Below, in pieces: positions 25,949 to 33,932 of a DNA stretch of 64,000 nucleotides. The stretch spans positions 45,339 through 109,338 of the forward strand of contig DAITMF010000003.1 of the NCBI GenBank assembly GCA_036835325.1. Reading direction: 5' to 3'. This DNA comes from CAMCHP01 sp036835325 (GTDB taxonomy: Bacteria; Bacteroidota; Bacteroidia; Flavobacteriales_D; Sanyastnellaceae). The translations under genes and the position numbers were made by a program. Numbering within the stretch: position 1 is the stretch's first letter; the number at the start of each line of letters is the position of its first letter. A model generated the notes under the pieces. That model saw only the letters and a program-made list of their open reading frames with translations. It made no database searches and was not told where the DNA came from.

Positions 25949-28048
25949 TTATTGCTTAACAACCCGCAAGGTATGCCTTGTGTTGGTTTCCACTGTGACA
26001 AAGTACACACCCGGCGCAAAACGACTGAGATCGATGACGGTGCGTTCAGATGTGAGCACGCCGTTGAGCAGCGCGCGTCCGTGCAAGTCGAACAGCGTAT
26101 ACGGAGCGCCAATGTGCGTTGCTCCTGTTTCGATGGTGACAGCATTGGTGGTCGGGTTGGGAAAGGTGCGGAAAGCTTTACCGGAGTTCTCGGCGATGTT
26201 GGTGCCTGAGTTGACGGTGAGCAGGGCCTCGCCCGATTCAACGGTGCAGCTTCCGGTAGTGATGACGCAACGGAACTGTTGGTTGTTGTTGCCTTGATTG
26301 ACGTTGCTCACGATTAACACGGGCGTATTGGTGCCGCTGTACTGGCCGGCATCGTTGAGGTCTTGGAAGCCAAAGCCGATGTTGCTTTGCCATTGGAAGC
26401 CGGCGGTGAGGTCGTTGCTGGCCACTGTGAAGATGGCTGAGCTGCCGCTGATGATTGTTTGGTTAACGGGCTGTTGGGTTACGTTGCCGCACACGAAGAG
26501 GATGGCCGCGTCGGTGGTGTCGGCGCAGGTGCCCGAGTTCACCACGCAGCGGAAGAGCTGACCGTCTTGCGCGAATTGGGTATTGAGCACGGCGAGAGTT
26601 TCGGTGGTGACTCCGGAGTAGTCAGCACCGTCGCTGAGGTCTTCAAAGCCATTGCCGAGGTCAGACTGCCATTGGAAGATCGGGTTGTTGGCCTCGGTAA
26701 GAACGGTGAATTCGGTGCCTTGCGTGACTGTGGCCGACTGATCGAGGGGATGCTCGAGGATGGCGAGTGAATCAAGAACGAGGTCAAGGGTGACGATGCT
26801 GTCGCATCCGTTGGCGGCAACAAAGAGGAGTTCAATGCCCGAGATGCTTTCGGTGTAGGTTACGCCGTCTTGCCACGTGAACGACTCGCATGCGGTGATG
26901 GCGTCGGTGAAGCTTACGGGTTGCAGCACGGTGAGGTTAAGTGTAACTACGCTGTCGCAGCCCAAGAAATTTTGCAACACCCATACTGCAGAGTCGTTGC
27001 TTTCGGTGTAGGTGGTGCCGTCGATCCAGGTGAATTGGCTGCATGCCGTGATGCTGTCGGTGGCGAAGCTCGGTTGGAGGAGCTCGATGAAGAGGGTATC
27101 GCTCACGGTGCATCCGCCGATGGTGGCCGTGGCGAGCAAGGTGTCAGCGCTTTGCACGAGCAGGGTGTCGCCGTTGAGTGCGCCGCCATCCCACAGCACG
27201 CTGCCGTTTGATTCAGCGAAGAGGATGAGTTCTTCGTCGGGACACGCCGCTACGCTGCCTCCGGCGGAAACTGTAAGACTGTTCAGTTGGGCCGCGTAGA
27301 GGTCGAGGATTTCGCAATCGTTGAGCGGACGTTTCCAGAGCCCCATGTCGTCGACCAATCCGCTCCACGCGTCGGTGTCGAAGAAGCCGAAGGGCGCTTT
27401 GCGGCCGATGTTGCAATCGAGGTCAGAGAGGTTGAGCGGATTGAAGCCGATGGGGTTCGGTGTTTGTCCGGTCGTGGCCAATTGCCCATTGTGGTACAGC
27501 CACCACTGGCCGGTGGTGAAGTCGGCTTTGAAGACGAGGTGCGTCCACTGGTTTTTGATGCTCATCACATTGGTGGGCCAAGAGCCGATGCGACCTGCGA
27601 GGGTGGCGGTGAAGCCCGAGTTGATGCGGGTGGTCCATGGAAAGCCGCCGGTGAGCATGACCATCAGACCACGTCCGCCGCCGTCGGTGTTGCCGATTTG
27701 GATGAGGCGTCGGTCACCGGTGGTGGTGGTGGTGTGGTACCAGGCCGAGAGGGTGATGCCCGAAACGAGGGTATCGGCGCTTTCGTTGAGGTCAACGTTG
27801 ATGTACGAGGCGAGTGTGCCCGGGAAGCTGTAGGCGCTGCTGTCGTTTCCGAAGCGATCGGGTACAGGCAGCACATTGCCATTGACTTGACCGTGGTTGT
27901 TGTTGCCACTGAGGTCATCGGCCGAGTTGGCGGTGAAGGGCCACCACGCGATGAGTCCGTCAGTTGGGACGTATTCAGGAAGTTCTTGCGCAACGGCGTT
28001 TGCGGCCATTGCAAAGAAGATCAACGCAGAGAGTATGGATTTCATCAT
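25949..28048 (-). CDS. Secreted LamG-domain protein with T9SS type A sorting domain
   Basis: The 699-residue secreted protein has a signal peptide (MMKSILSALIFFAMAANAVAQ), then a LamG/concanavalin-type domain (about residues 28-250, GLIAWWPFTANSADDLSGNNNHG ... SGLVDDMGLWKRPLNDCEI). Two short repeats follow (ACSQFTWIDGTTYTES...GCDSVVTLNLTV and ACESFTWQDGVTYTES...GCDSIVTLDLVL), then two Ig-like domains (about 435-610, GNGFEDLSDGADYSGVTTETLAV and GFGFQDLNDAGQYSGTNTPVLIV). It ends in a T9SS type A domain (FRTFPNPTTNAVTIETG ... FAPGVYFVTVET ... LRVVKQ). It is probably a cell-surface carbohydrate-binding or adhesion protein. Two adjacent ATGs (28048, 28045) are equally possible starts. Confidence 0.8.
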   Translation of the reverse strand: MMKSILSALIFFAMAANAVAQELPEYVPTDGLIAWWPFTANSADDLSGNNNHGQVNGNVLPVPDRFGNDSSAYSFPGTLASYINVDLNESADTLVSGITLSAWYHTTTTTGDRRLIQIGNTDGGGRGLMVMLTGGFPWTTRINSGFTATLAGRIGSWPTNVMSIKNQWTHLVFKADFTTGQWWLYHNGQLATTGQTPNPIGFNPLNLSDLDCNIGRKAPFGFFDTDAWSGLVDDMGLWKRPLNDCEILDLYAAQLNSLTVSAGGSVAACPDEELILFAESNGSVLWDGGALNGDTLLVQSADTLLATATIGGCTVSDTLFIELLQPSFATDSITACSQFTWIDGTTYTESNDSAVWVLQNFLGCDSVVTLNLTVLQPVSFTDAITACESFTWQDGVTYTESISGIELLFVAANGCDSIVTLDLVLDSLAILEHPLDQSATVTQGTEFTVLTEANNPIFQWQSDLGNGFEDLSDGADYSGVTTETLAVLNTQFAQDGQLFRCVVNSGTCADTTDAAILFVCGNVTQQPVNQTIISGSSAIFTVASNDLTAGFQWQSNIGFGFQDLNDAGQYSGTNTPVLIVSNVNQGNNNQQFRCVITTGSCTVESGEALLTVNSGTNIAENSGKAFRTFPNPTTNAVTIETGATHIGAPYTLFDLHGRALLNGVLTSERTVIDLSRFAPGVYFVTVETNTRHTLRVVKQ

Positions 28049-28134
28049 GCCTTAGTCGTTACCGAATGCCGTTATGAAGGTACTCAAACGGCTCCGAATT
28101 TTTCATGACCGCAGCAAAGAACGTGCCGCGGTTG

Positions 28135-28641
28135 TCAGTTCAGCGCACAATGCACGGCAATGCGCACTTCATCACCTACTGTAAAGGTACCTGTATTTGC
28201 GCCGAGGCCGTAGTCCAATCGTCGAATGGTGAACTGTCCGTCGATCGCATTGTCACTGAAAGTGAACGGAATAAGAACCTCTTTCGACGTGCCGAGCAGG
28301 GTGAGTTGGCCTCGGGCGACCCATCCGAGGGGTGTTTTGCTCACGCCGCTTGAGGTGAAGCAGATGGTGGGGTGCACATCGGTGTTGAAGAAATCATCGG
28401 TGCGCAGGTGTTCATCGCGTTTGCGGTTTCCGGTGTTAACGGTGGCCGCGTTGACGCACGCCGAGAACGACGATTTGGCCGGGTCGTTGGCATTGAAGTT
28501 CACCTCGCCTTCGAGTTGCGCGAAGCTTCCCCTCACGGTTTTTATGCCGAAGTTGTCGATTTCGAAGTTCACGGTAGATGCCGTTGTGTTGATCGACGAT
28601 TGGAGGTTCAGAGTGGCGATGAAGAAGAGGAGCGCGATCAT
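28135..28641 (-). CDS. YceI family lipid-binding-like protein
   Basis: YceI proteins are small beta-barrel lipocalin-like proteins that bind isoprenoid lipids. The 168-residue product starts with a hydrophobic signal segment (MIALLFFIATLNLQSS), followed by a typical YceI core (VNFEIDNFGIKTVRGSFAQLEGEVNFNANDP, RDEHLRTDDFFNTDVHPTICFTSSGV, LDYGLG, VGDEVRIAVHCALN). Export to the periplasm is likely. It is alone on its strand; the 166 nt upstream contain an inverted pair of dispersed repeats. Confidence 0.85.
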   Translation of the reverse strand: MIALLFFIATLNLQSSINTTASTVNFEIDNFGIKTVRGSFAQLEGEVNFNANDPAKSSFSACVNAATVNTGNRKRDEHLRTDDFFNTDVHPTICFTSSGVSKTPLGWVARGQLTLLGTSKEVLIPFTFSDNAIDGQFTIRRLDYGLGANTGTFTVGDEVRIAVHCALN

Positions 28642-28665
28642 GGTGATGGGTGTTTCTTTGTTTTT

Positions 28666-28749
28666 TTTTCGCTGCGCGGATGAGGAAGCTGTGGTTTACA
28701 AAGAACAGGTTTACGGGGGTAGAATGTTCGCATCCGCGCAGCGAAGAAA
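28666..28749. repeat. Inverted pair of dispersed repeats (REP-like pair)
   Basis: TTTTCGCTGCGCGGATG (28666-28682) and CATCCGCGCAGCGAAGAAA (28731-28749) face each other across 48 nt and can form a stem of about 15 bp. The pair lies between the YceI gene and the MNT gene. Confidence 0.7.
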
Positions 28750-28807
28750 CCAATGACCCCTGTTTTTGCGGTGAAATCCGTATCTTCGAGAAAGTGAAGC
28801 CAATCGC

Positions 28808-29104
28808 ATGATCGATCGCGCGTACATAGTGAAAACCCTGCGGCAGAGCATGCCGCTGCTGCATTCGCGCGGCGTGCGATCTGTTGGTCTGTTTGGTTCG
28901 TATGCACGCAATGAGCAAACTGCCGCGAGTGATGTTGACTTGCTTGTTGATTTTGAGCGTGGCAGCGAGAATTTCGACAACCTGATGGCCGTGTGCGACT
29001 TGCTTGAATCGCTCTTTGCCGGTCACCGCAGCGAGGTCGTGACCAAGAGCGGATTGAGTCAGCACATCGGTCCGCGAATTTTGCAAGAGGTGGTATATGT
29101 CTAA
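28808..29104 (+). CDS. mntA: MNT-type nucleotidyltransferase antitoxin
   Basis: The 98-residue minimal nucleotidyltransferase has motif GSYARNEQTAASDVDLLVDF, i.e. GS (30-31), Arg34, and the metal-binding Asp42 and Asp44. In characterised MNT/HEPN pairs the nucleotidyltransferase adds AMP to a Tyr of the HEPN RNase and silences it. The gene looks intact. A weak -7 box (TATCTTCG, about 28779-28786) lies upstream. Its stop TAA (29102-29104) overlaps the presumed ATG of the HEPN partner (29097) by 8 nt, and the HEPN body continues in the same frame right after the stop. Confidence 0.82.
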   Translation: MIDRAYIVKTLRQSMPLLHSRGVRSVGLFGSYARNEQTAASDVDLLVDFERGSENFDNLMAVCDLLESLFAGHRSEVVTKSGLSQHIGPRILQEVVYV

Positions 29105-29443
29105 GACCCGGTTGAGTACCTCCATCACATCCTTGATGAGTGTGCGTTTATTGAACAGGCCATTTCATCGGAGGTCTCTGAGGCCGATTTCTACGGAGAT
29201 GAAACGCTCAAACGCGCAATTGTCAGGAGTTTGGAAATCATTGGTGAGGCGACCAAGCAAATTCCTGTCGACTTTAAACTCCGATGGCATACCATTCAAT
29301 GGAAGAACATGGCGGGCATGCGCGACCGGCTCATGCACGGGTACTTTGGGGTGAATTACTTTATAGTTTGGGACGTTGTGAAGAACAAGATTCCGGCGTT
29401 ATCTCGGCAGATTCAAGCCATTATTGAGGCCGAAACTCCATGA
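29097..29443 (+). pseudogene. hepT: HEPN (DUF86) RNase toxin, frameshifted at codon 3
   Basis: From 29105 the +2 frame encodes a complete HEPN/DUF86 domain of 112 residues (DPVEYLHHILDE ... EIIGEATKQIPVDF ... KNMAGMRDRLMHGYFGVNYFIVWDVV). The catalytic and AMP-acceptor motif RX4HXY is intact (RDRLMHGY). The only ATG in the expected place, 29097, reads ATG TCT AAG ACC and leaves this frame; one extra base would give M-S-K-D-P-V-E-Y. So one nucleotide seems lost at about 29103-29105. In the domain's own frame, the codon just before Asp is the antitoxin's TAA stop. It could be a real inactivating deletion, a sequencing error, or (less likely) stop readthrough or recoding. Confidence 0.72.
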
Positions 29444-29620
29444 ACGCTTTCCGCGGCCGATCAACAGCTTGTGTTACTGACATCGTGATCCAATGCGAGG
29501 GCGTGCACGTCCTGAGAGTCCTATATGTCCTACGCTGTGGGTAGGGCAGTTGTGTGGGCAACGCCGTTTCGTTGGTTACGGTTTTTTCAAAACGTGAATT
29601 TTGTGGAACCGAGGGTGGCT

Positions 29621-29639
29621 CATCCGCGCAGCGGAGAAA
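29621..29639 (-). repeat. Dispersed repeat copy in toxin-antitoxin spacer
   Basis: CATCCGCGCAGCGGAGAAAA, the reverse orientation of the TTTT...GGATG form, differing by one base from the copy at 28731. Confidence 0.65.
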
Positions 29640-29729
29640 AATGAACCGGTAAACTTTCTTGCCGCACACAGCACAGTTTACCGAGATGATGGCGAGCACG
29701 ATGCAGGTGAAAATGCGGCTGAGAATCAC

Positions 29730-29737
29730 TATTTTTG
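29730..29737 (+). promoter_or_regulatory. -7 box of the DUF433 gene, 5 nt before start
   Basis: TATTTTTG matches TAnnTTTG exactly and is followed by AAGTT and ATG at 29743, implying a leaderless mRNA. Confidence 0.55.
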
Positions 29738-29742
29738 AAGTT

Positions 29743-29964
29743 ATGGATGTACAACGTTTCATTGAAATCGATGCCGGTAAACGCTTTGGCCGACCGGTGC
29801 TCAAAGGGTCGCGCATTGCGGTGGCCGATGTGCTGAACTGGTTGGCCAATGGGATGTCGGTAAGCGAAATCCTTGACGATTTTCCCGAGCTTAATGAAGA
29901 ACAAATCCGGGCGTGTCTGTTTTTTGCGGCTGACCGAGAAAGCCGCTTTGGCGTGGCATCATGA
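29743..29964 (+). CDS. DUF433 antitoxin (VapB45-like)
   Basis: The 73-residue protein is a DUF433 helix-turn-helix antitoxin: RFIEIDAGKRFGRPVLKGSRIAVADVLNWLANGMSVSEILDDFPELNEEQIRACLFFAADRE. DUF433 proteins pair with DUF5615 PIN-like toxins, as in M. tuberculosis VapBC45. The frame is open upstream to 29659, but the promoter box at 29730 and the conserved MDVQRFIEID start favour 29743. The gene looks intact. Its stop overlaps the toxin ATG (TCATGA at 29961-29964), a typical translational coupling. Confidence 0.8.
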   Translation: MDVQRFIEIDAGKRFGRPVLKGSRIAVADVLNWLANGMSVSEILDDFPELNEEQIRACLFFAADRESRFGVAS

Positions 29965-30306
29965 AGTTGCTCTTTGATCAGAACCTATCGTACCGTTTGG
30001 TGCGTCGGCTGAGCAATCTTGATTTGGATGTAAAGCACGTGAACGACGTTTTACCGCCGGGTGCTCCTGACAAGGAAATCTGCAAAGGCCAACGGTTTTT
30101 CAATCGTGACGTTTGACAGCGATTTTTTTGATTTCGCGATGCTCTGGGGTCACCCTCCGAAGATTATCCGATTTCGGACGCGCAACCAAACCTCGGCTTT
30201 CATTGAGCAGCTTTTTCGGTTGCAGCTATCGTCGATCATGCTTTTCCTGAATGATGATGAGCTCGCATGTTTGGAAGTGCTGGCCCCGACACATCCGGTC
30301 GAGTAA
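29961..30306 (+). pseudogene. DUF5615 PIN-like toxin, frameshifted
   Basis: The ATG at 29961 gives MKLLFDQNLSYRLVRRLSNLDLDVKHVNDVLPPGAPDKEI, the N-terminal half of a DUF5615 (VapC45-like) toxin, then runs out of frame and stops at 30116. The C-terminal half, AKANGFSIVTFDSDFFDFAMLWGHPPKIIRF onward, is intact in another frame to 30306. Family members normally have EIW-x-x-A at the join; here only one base separates ATC (Ile) from GCA (Ala), so about 8 nt are missing near 30081. The acidic residues expected at the active site (Asp6, and Asp in TFDSDF) are preserved on either side of the break. No full-length toxin can be made without recoding. Confidence 0.75.
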
Positions 30307-30717
30307 GCGTTCGGCCACATCCTTGGCATTTCGTCTTTGGGTTGAGTTTTCGCCTTCGGCGGATGTGCAGCTTCGATGTTACTGAAGAATGTTTTTTTAG
30401 AACTGAGCTTGGTTTGTCGGGCTGAACCGGTTGTTTAGGTGTCGCCCCGATGGGGCTTGTGGGATGCGCACGCGCTGCCGTGATCGACGGGTTAAAACGC
30501 CGTCGCTACTAAGGTACCACCGCTACGCAGTTGCGCGAGTGCGCCGCACGGTGTGTCGGTTGCAGGGCGGTAATCGGTGGCGCGATTCAGTTGGCGGTAA
30601 ACGTTTGTGTGGGAAACGAAAATGGTTTACAGCACTCGTTATAAAGCTTGCTCGCCTTTCGTGGTTTTCGGTGTGAGAAGAACGCGGCATGCAACGCACG
30701 CGCGCTAAGCCAGTCCG
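30307..30717. other. Gene-free stretch with a repeat copy and GC-rich hairpins
   Basis: I see no convincing gene. It contains the dispersed repeat at 30347-30365, a hairpin GCCCCGATGGGGC (30444-30456) and a hairpin CGACGG...CCGTCG (30485-30505), followed by GGTACCACCGCTACGC. The hairpin cluster looks like a degenerate repeat element rather than a gene. Confidence 0.5.
30347..30365 (+). repeat. Dispersed repeat copy downstream of the DUF5615 pseudogene
   Basis: Exact TTTTCGCCTTCGGCGGATG in intergenic DNA, showing that the sequence is not kept by coding constraint alone. Confidence 0.7.
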
Positions 30718-32259
30718 TTACTTCACCCCTTGAAACAAGTTCTTGAACGCAACGCGCTGCGCGATGATGCCGTGCAACTCACTGATCGCCACACGATCTT
30801 GCACCATGCTGTCGCGCTCGCGAATGGTGACCGTATTGTCTTCCAATGTTTGGTGATCAACGGTGATGCAGTACGGCGTGCCAATGGCGTCTTGACGACG
30901 GTAACGACGTCCGATGGCGTCTTTTTCATCGTACTGACAGTTGAAATCGAACTGGAGTGACTTCAGCAACTCGCGCGCTTTCTCGGGCAATCCGTCTTTT
31001 TTGAGCAGGGGAAGGATGGCCGCCTTCACGGGTGCCAAGGCCGGTGGGATGCGCAACACCGTGCGCTCGCTGCCGTCTTCAAGCTGCTCTTCGGTGAATG
31101 CGGCGCTGAGCACAGCCAAGAACATGCGGTCGAGGCCGATGGAGGTTTCGATGACGTAGGGCACGTAGTTCTCGTTTTCTTCGGGATCGAAGTAGCGCAG
31201 TTTCCTGCCGCTGAACTGCTCGTGGCTACCCAGGTCAAAGTCGGTACGGCTGTGGATGCCTTCGAGCTCTTTGAAGCCCATCGGGAAGGCAAACTCAATG
31301 TCGCAGGCCGCATCGGCGTAGTGGGCCAGCTTCACGTGGTCGTGAAAGCGGTAGTTCGCCTCGCCCAAGTTGAGTGCCTTGTGCCATTGAATGCGGGCCT
31401 CTTTCCAGTAGTCGTACCATTCTTTCTGCGTGCCGGGCTTGATGAAGAACTGCATTTCCATTTGCTCGAATTCACGCATGCGGAAGATAAACTGCCGCGC
31501 GATGATTTCGTTGCGGAAGGCCTTACCCACTTGAGCGATGCCGAAGGGAATCTTCATGCGGCCGCTCTTCTGCACGTTGAGGAAGTTGACGAAGATGCCC
31601 TGCGCGGTTTCCGGACGCAGGTAAATGATGCCGCTGTCGCCCGAAACAGCGCCGAGCTCGGTTTTGAACATGAGGTTGAACTGGCGCACGTCGGTCCAGT
31701 TTTTCGAGCCGGTCTCGGGATCGGTGATTTCAAGGTCAACGATGAGCTGCTTCACGCCTGCGAGGTCGTTGGCATCCATCGCTTCTTTGAAGCGGCGGTT
31801 GATTTCGGTGATTTCCGCCTCGCGGCGGATGACGTTGGCGTTGGTAGCGCGGAACTGCGCCTCATCGAACGCATCGCCAAAACGTTCGCGCGCCTTGTCG
31901 ATGTCTTTCTGGATTTTCGCTTCGATTTTACCGATGTGCTCTTCGATGAGGACGTCGGCGCGGTAGCGCTTCTTGCTGTCTTTGTTGTCGATCAACGGGT
32001 CGTTGAACGCGTCAACGTGGCCCGAGGCCTTCCATGTTGTGGGGTGCATGAAGATGGCGGCATCGAGGCCCACGATGTTTTCGTGCAACTTCACCATAAA
32101 ATCCCACCAGTACTGCTTGATGTTGTTTTTGAGCTCAACGCCGAGTTGTCCGTAGTCGTACGCGGCGCTCAAACCGTCGTAAATTTCACTGCTGGGGAAC
32201 ACAAAACCGTACTCCTTGCTGTGGGAGATGATTTTCTTCAGCTTGTCGTCGTTGGCCAT
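30718..32259 (-). CDS. glyS: Glycine--tRNA ligase (alpha2 type)
   Basis: This class II synthetase charges tRNA-Gly. The 513-residue protein is the homodimeric alpha2 form: KIISHSKEYGFVFPSSEIYDGLSAAYDYGQLGVELKNNIKQYWW at the N-terminus, motif 2 region FRNEIIARQFIFRMREFEQMEMQFF, GIHSRTDFDLGSHEQFSG, the motif 3 segment YVIETSIGLDRMFLAVL, and a C-terminal anticodon-binding domain (VKAAILPLLKKDGLPEKARELLKSLQFDFNCQYDEKDAIGRRYRRQDAIGTPYCITVD). It has its own promoter (32279-32286) and is divergent from prs. Confidence 0.93.
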   Translation of the reverse strand: MANDDKLKKIISHSKEYGFVFPSSEIYDGLSAAYDYGQLGVELKNNIKQYWWDFMVKLHENIVGLDAAIFMHPTTWKASGHVDAFNDPLIDNKDSKKRYRADVLIEEHIGKIEAKIQKDIDKARERFGDAFDEAQFRATNANVIRREAEITEINRRFKEAMDANDLAGVKQLIVDLEITDPETGSKNWTDVRQFNLMFKTELGAVSGDSGIIYLRPETAQGIFVNFLNVQKSGRMKIPFGIAQVGKAFRNEIIARQFIFRMREFEQMEMQFFIKPGTQKEWYDYWKEARIQWHKALNLGEANYRFHDHVKLAHYADAACDIEFAFPMGFKELEGIHSRTDFDLGSHEQFSGRKLRYFDPEENENYVPYVIETSIGLDRMFLAVLSAAFTEEQLEDGSERTVLRIPPALAPVKAAILPLLKKDGLPEKARELLKSLQFDFNCQYDEKDAIGRRYRRQDAIGTPYCITVDHQTLEDNTVTIRERDSMVQDRVAISELHGIIAQRVAFKNLFQGVK

Positions 32260-32278
32260 GGGGTTTGCTTTGAGGCCG

Positions 32279-32286
32279 CAAAGATA
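32279..32286 (-). promoter_or_regulatory. -7 box of glyS
   Basis: TATCTTTG on the minus strand, an exact TAnnTTTG match about 20 nt before the ATG at 32259. Confidence 0.55.
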
Positions 32287-32341
32287 GAAAAGGGCTTGGG
32301 GATTAACTTATTAACCGCTTGTAAAATCGTGTTGATATCCA

Positions 32342-32349
32342 TACCTTTG
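32342..32349 (+). promoter_or_regulatory. -7 box of the prs-rplY-pth operon
   Basis: TACCTTTG, with TTG about 20 nt upstream (32319-32321) as a -33 element, 29 nt before the ATG at 32379. Confidence 0.6.
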
Positions 32350-32378
32350 CCGCCCCATTTGGGAAACGCGCGATCGTT

Positions 32379-33320
32379 ATGTCACAACAGGTCAAAATCT
32401 TCAGCGGCACAGCCACTACCTACCTTTCAGAGCGCATAGCCTTGGAGTACGGTACAAAGCTGGGCAAGGTCACTCCGCAGCGTTTCAGCGACGGTGAGAT
32501 TGCCGTGTCGATTGAAGAGACCGTCCGCGGAAAAGACGTGGTGATTGTGCAGTCAACGATGCCACCGGCCGACAACATCCTCGAGCTTCTGCTCATGGTT
32601 GATGCTGCCAAGCGCGCCAGCGCCAAGCGCATCGTGGCGGTGATTCCCTACTTCGGCTACGCCCGTCAAGACCGCAAAGATAAGCCACGCGTGGCCATCG
32701 GTGCCAAACTCGTCGCCAACCTGCTCACTGCAGCCGGTGTTGACCGTGTGATTACGATGGACCTTCACGCCGACCAAATTCAGGGCTTCTTCGAAGTGCC
32801 CGTTGACCACCTGTTTGCGTCAACCATCTTCTTGCCTTACCTCGAAACCATCCGCACCGACAATCTCGTCATTGCTACCCCCGACACCGGAGGTACCAAG
32901 CGCGCCAATGCTTACGCCAAGCACCTTCAGGTTGATCTCGCCATCTGCTACAAGCAGCGCAAAGTGGCCAACCAGGTTGAAAGCATGACCGTAATCGGCG
33001 ATGTGGTAGGCAAAGACGTTGTGCTCATTGACGACATGTGCGACACGGCCGGCACACTCACCAAGGCCGCCGAAATGATGATCAACGAGGGCGCCCGCAC
33101 TGTGCGCGCCGTGTGCACACACGCCATAATGAGCGGTCCGGCCTACGAGCGTATTGCAGACAGCATGCTCACCGAGATCATCGTCACCAACAGCATCCCG
33201 TTGAAAGAAGGCAAACCGGTTGACAAAATCAAGGTGCTTGACATCGCGCCCTTGTTTGCCAACGTGCTCCGCTGCCTCGTCAACAACGAATCCATTAGTA
33301 CACAATTTATCATCCAATAA
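32379..33320 (+). CDS. prs: Ribose-phosphate pyrophosphokinase
   Basis: This enzyme makes PRPP from ribose 5-phosphate and ATP, feeding nucleotide, His and Trp synthesis (and the PurF enzyme at the start of the window). The 313-residue class I enzyme shows KIFSGTATTYLSERIA, the ATP region AVIPYFGYARQDRKDKPR, VIATPDTGGTKRANAYAK and the PRPP loop VLIDDMCDTAGTLTKAAE. Length is standard. It leads prs-rplY-pth with short gaps (9 and 12 nt), an arrangement found in many bacteria. Confidence 0.94.
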   Translation: MSQQVKIFSGTATTYLSERIALEYGTKLGKVTPQRFSDGEIAVSIEETVRGKDVVIVQSTMPPADNILELLLMVDAAKRASAKRIVAVIPYFGYARQDRKDKPRVAIGAKLVANLLTAAGVDRVITMDLHADQIQGFFEVPVDHLFASTIFLPYLETIRTDNLVIATPDTGGTKRANAYAKHLQVDLAICYKQRKVANQVESMTVIGDVVGKDVVLIDDMCDTAGTLTKAAEMMINEGARTVRAVCTHAIMSGPAYERIADSMLTEIIVTNSIPLKEGKPVDKIKVLDIAPLFANVLRCLVNNESISTQFIIQ

Positions 33321-33329
33321 ACAACAACC

Positions 33330-33920
33330 ATGAAAGTTGCATCATTGAGCGGCTCTCCACGTGAGAGCGTAGGGAAAAAAGATGCCCGCGAACTGCGCAA
33401 AACTGAGCGCATCCCGGCGGTCATCTACGGTGGCAACGAGCAGATTCACCTGCACTTGCCTTACGTGCCCGTTGAAAAACTCGTCATTAACCCTGACGTA
33501 TTTAAAATCGAGCTCGAAGTGGGCGGGAAGGTGTACCCTTCGATTATGAAAGACATTCAGTTCCATCCGGTAACTGACAAGATTGTTCACATCGACTTCC
33601 TCCAACTTGTTGACGACAAAGAGGTGACCCTCGCCATCCCTGTGCGCACAGCAGGTAACTCTATCGGTGTGCGCAACGGTGGTCGTTTGGCGATCAACTT
33701 CCGTACCCTCAATGTTCGCGGTATTCCCGCCAACATTCCGGATAGCGTTACCGTTGACATCACCGAACTCGAAATCGGTGAAACCGTGCGCATCCGCGAT
33801 ATCAGAACTGAGAACTTCACCATTCTCCAAGCCGATTCTGACGTTGTGGTTACCGTGAAACGTACCCGTGCTGCAATGGCTGCTGCTGCTGCTGCTGAAG
33901 ACGGCAAGAAGAAAAAATAA
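33330..33920 (+). CDS. rplY: 50S ribosomal protein L25 (TL5/CTC type)
   Basis: L25 binds 5S rRNA. The 196-residue long form has the N-terminal L25 beta-barrel (residues about 5-95, SGSPRESVGKKDARELRKTERIPAVIYGG ... HIDFLQLVDDKEVTLAIPV) and the C-terminal TL5 domain (to about 180, GGRLAINFRTLNVRGIPANIPDSVTVDITELEIGETVRIRDI). The tail is an alanine run from a short GCT repeat followed by EDGKKKK. It is in an operon between prs and pth. Confidence 0.93.
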   Translation: MKVASLSGSPRESVGKKDARELRKTERIPAVIYGGNEQIHLHLPYVPVEKLVINPDVFKIELEVGGKVYPSIMKDIQFHPVTDKIVHIDFLQLVDDKEVTLAIPVRTAGNSIGVRNGGRLAINFRTLNVRGIPANIPDSVTVDITELEIGETVRIRDIRTENFTILQADSDVVVTVKRTRAAMAAAAAAEDGKKKK

Positions 33921-33932
33921 GGTCATTGACCC

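Larger units (their letters stand above)
29444..29742. other. Non-coding spacer between the two toxin-antitoxin loci
   Basis: I see no gene in these 299 nt. It holds one inverted copy of the dispersed repeat (29621-29639) and, at its end, the -7 box of the DUF433 gene. Confidence 0.55.

Noticed and set aside
29103..29106. Programmed -1 frameshifting to make the HEPN toxin
   Set aside because: No slippery heptamer or downstream structure is visible at AAGAC; a lost base or sequencing error is simpler.
29097..29354. An 85-residue protein from the ATG at 29097
   Set aside because: This is the out-of-frame reading of the HEPN gene; its composition is unlike a real protein and the HEPN frame has strong family motifs.
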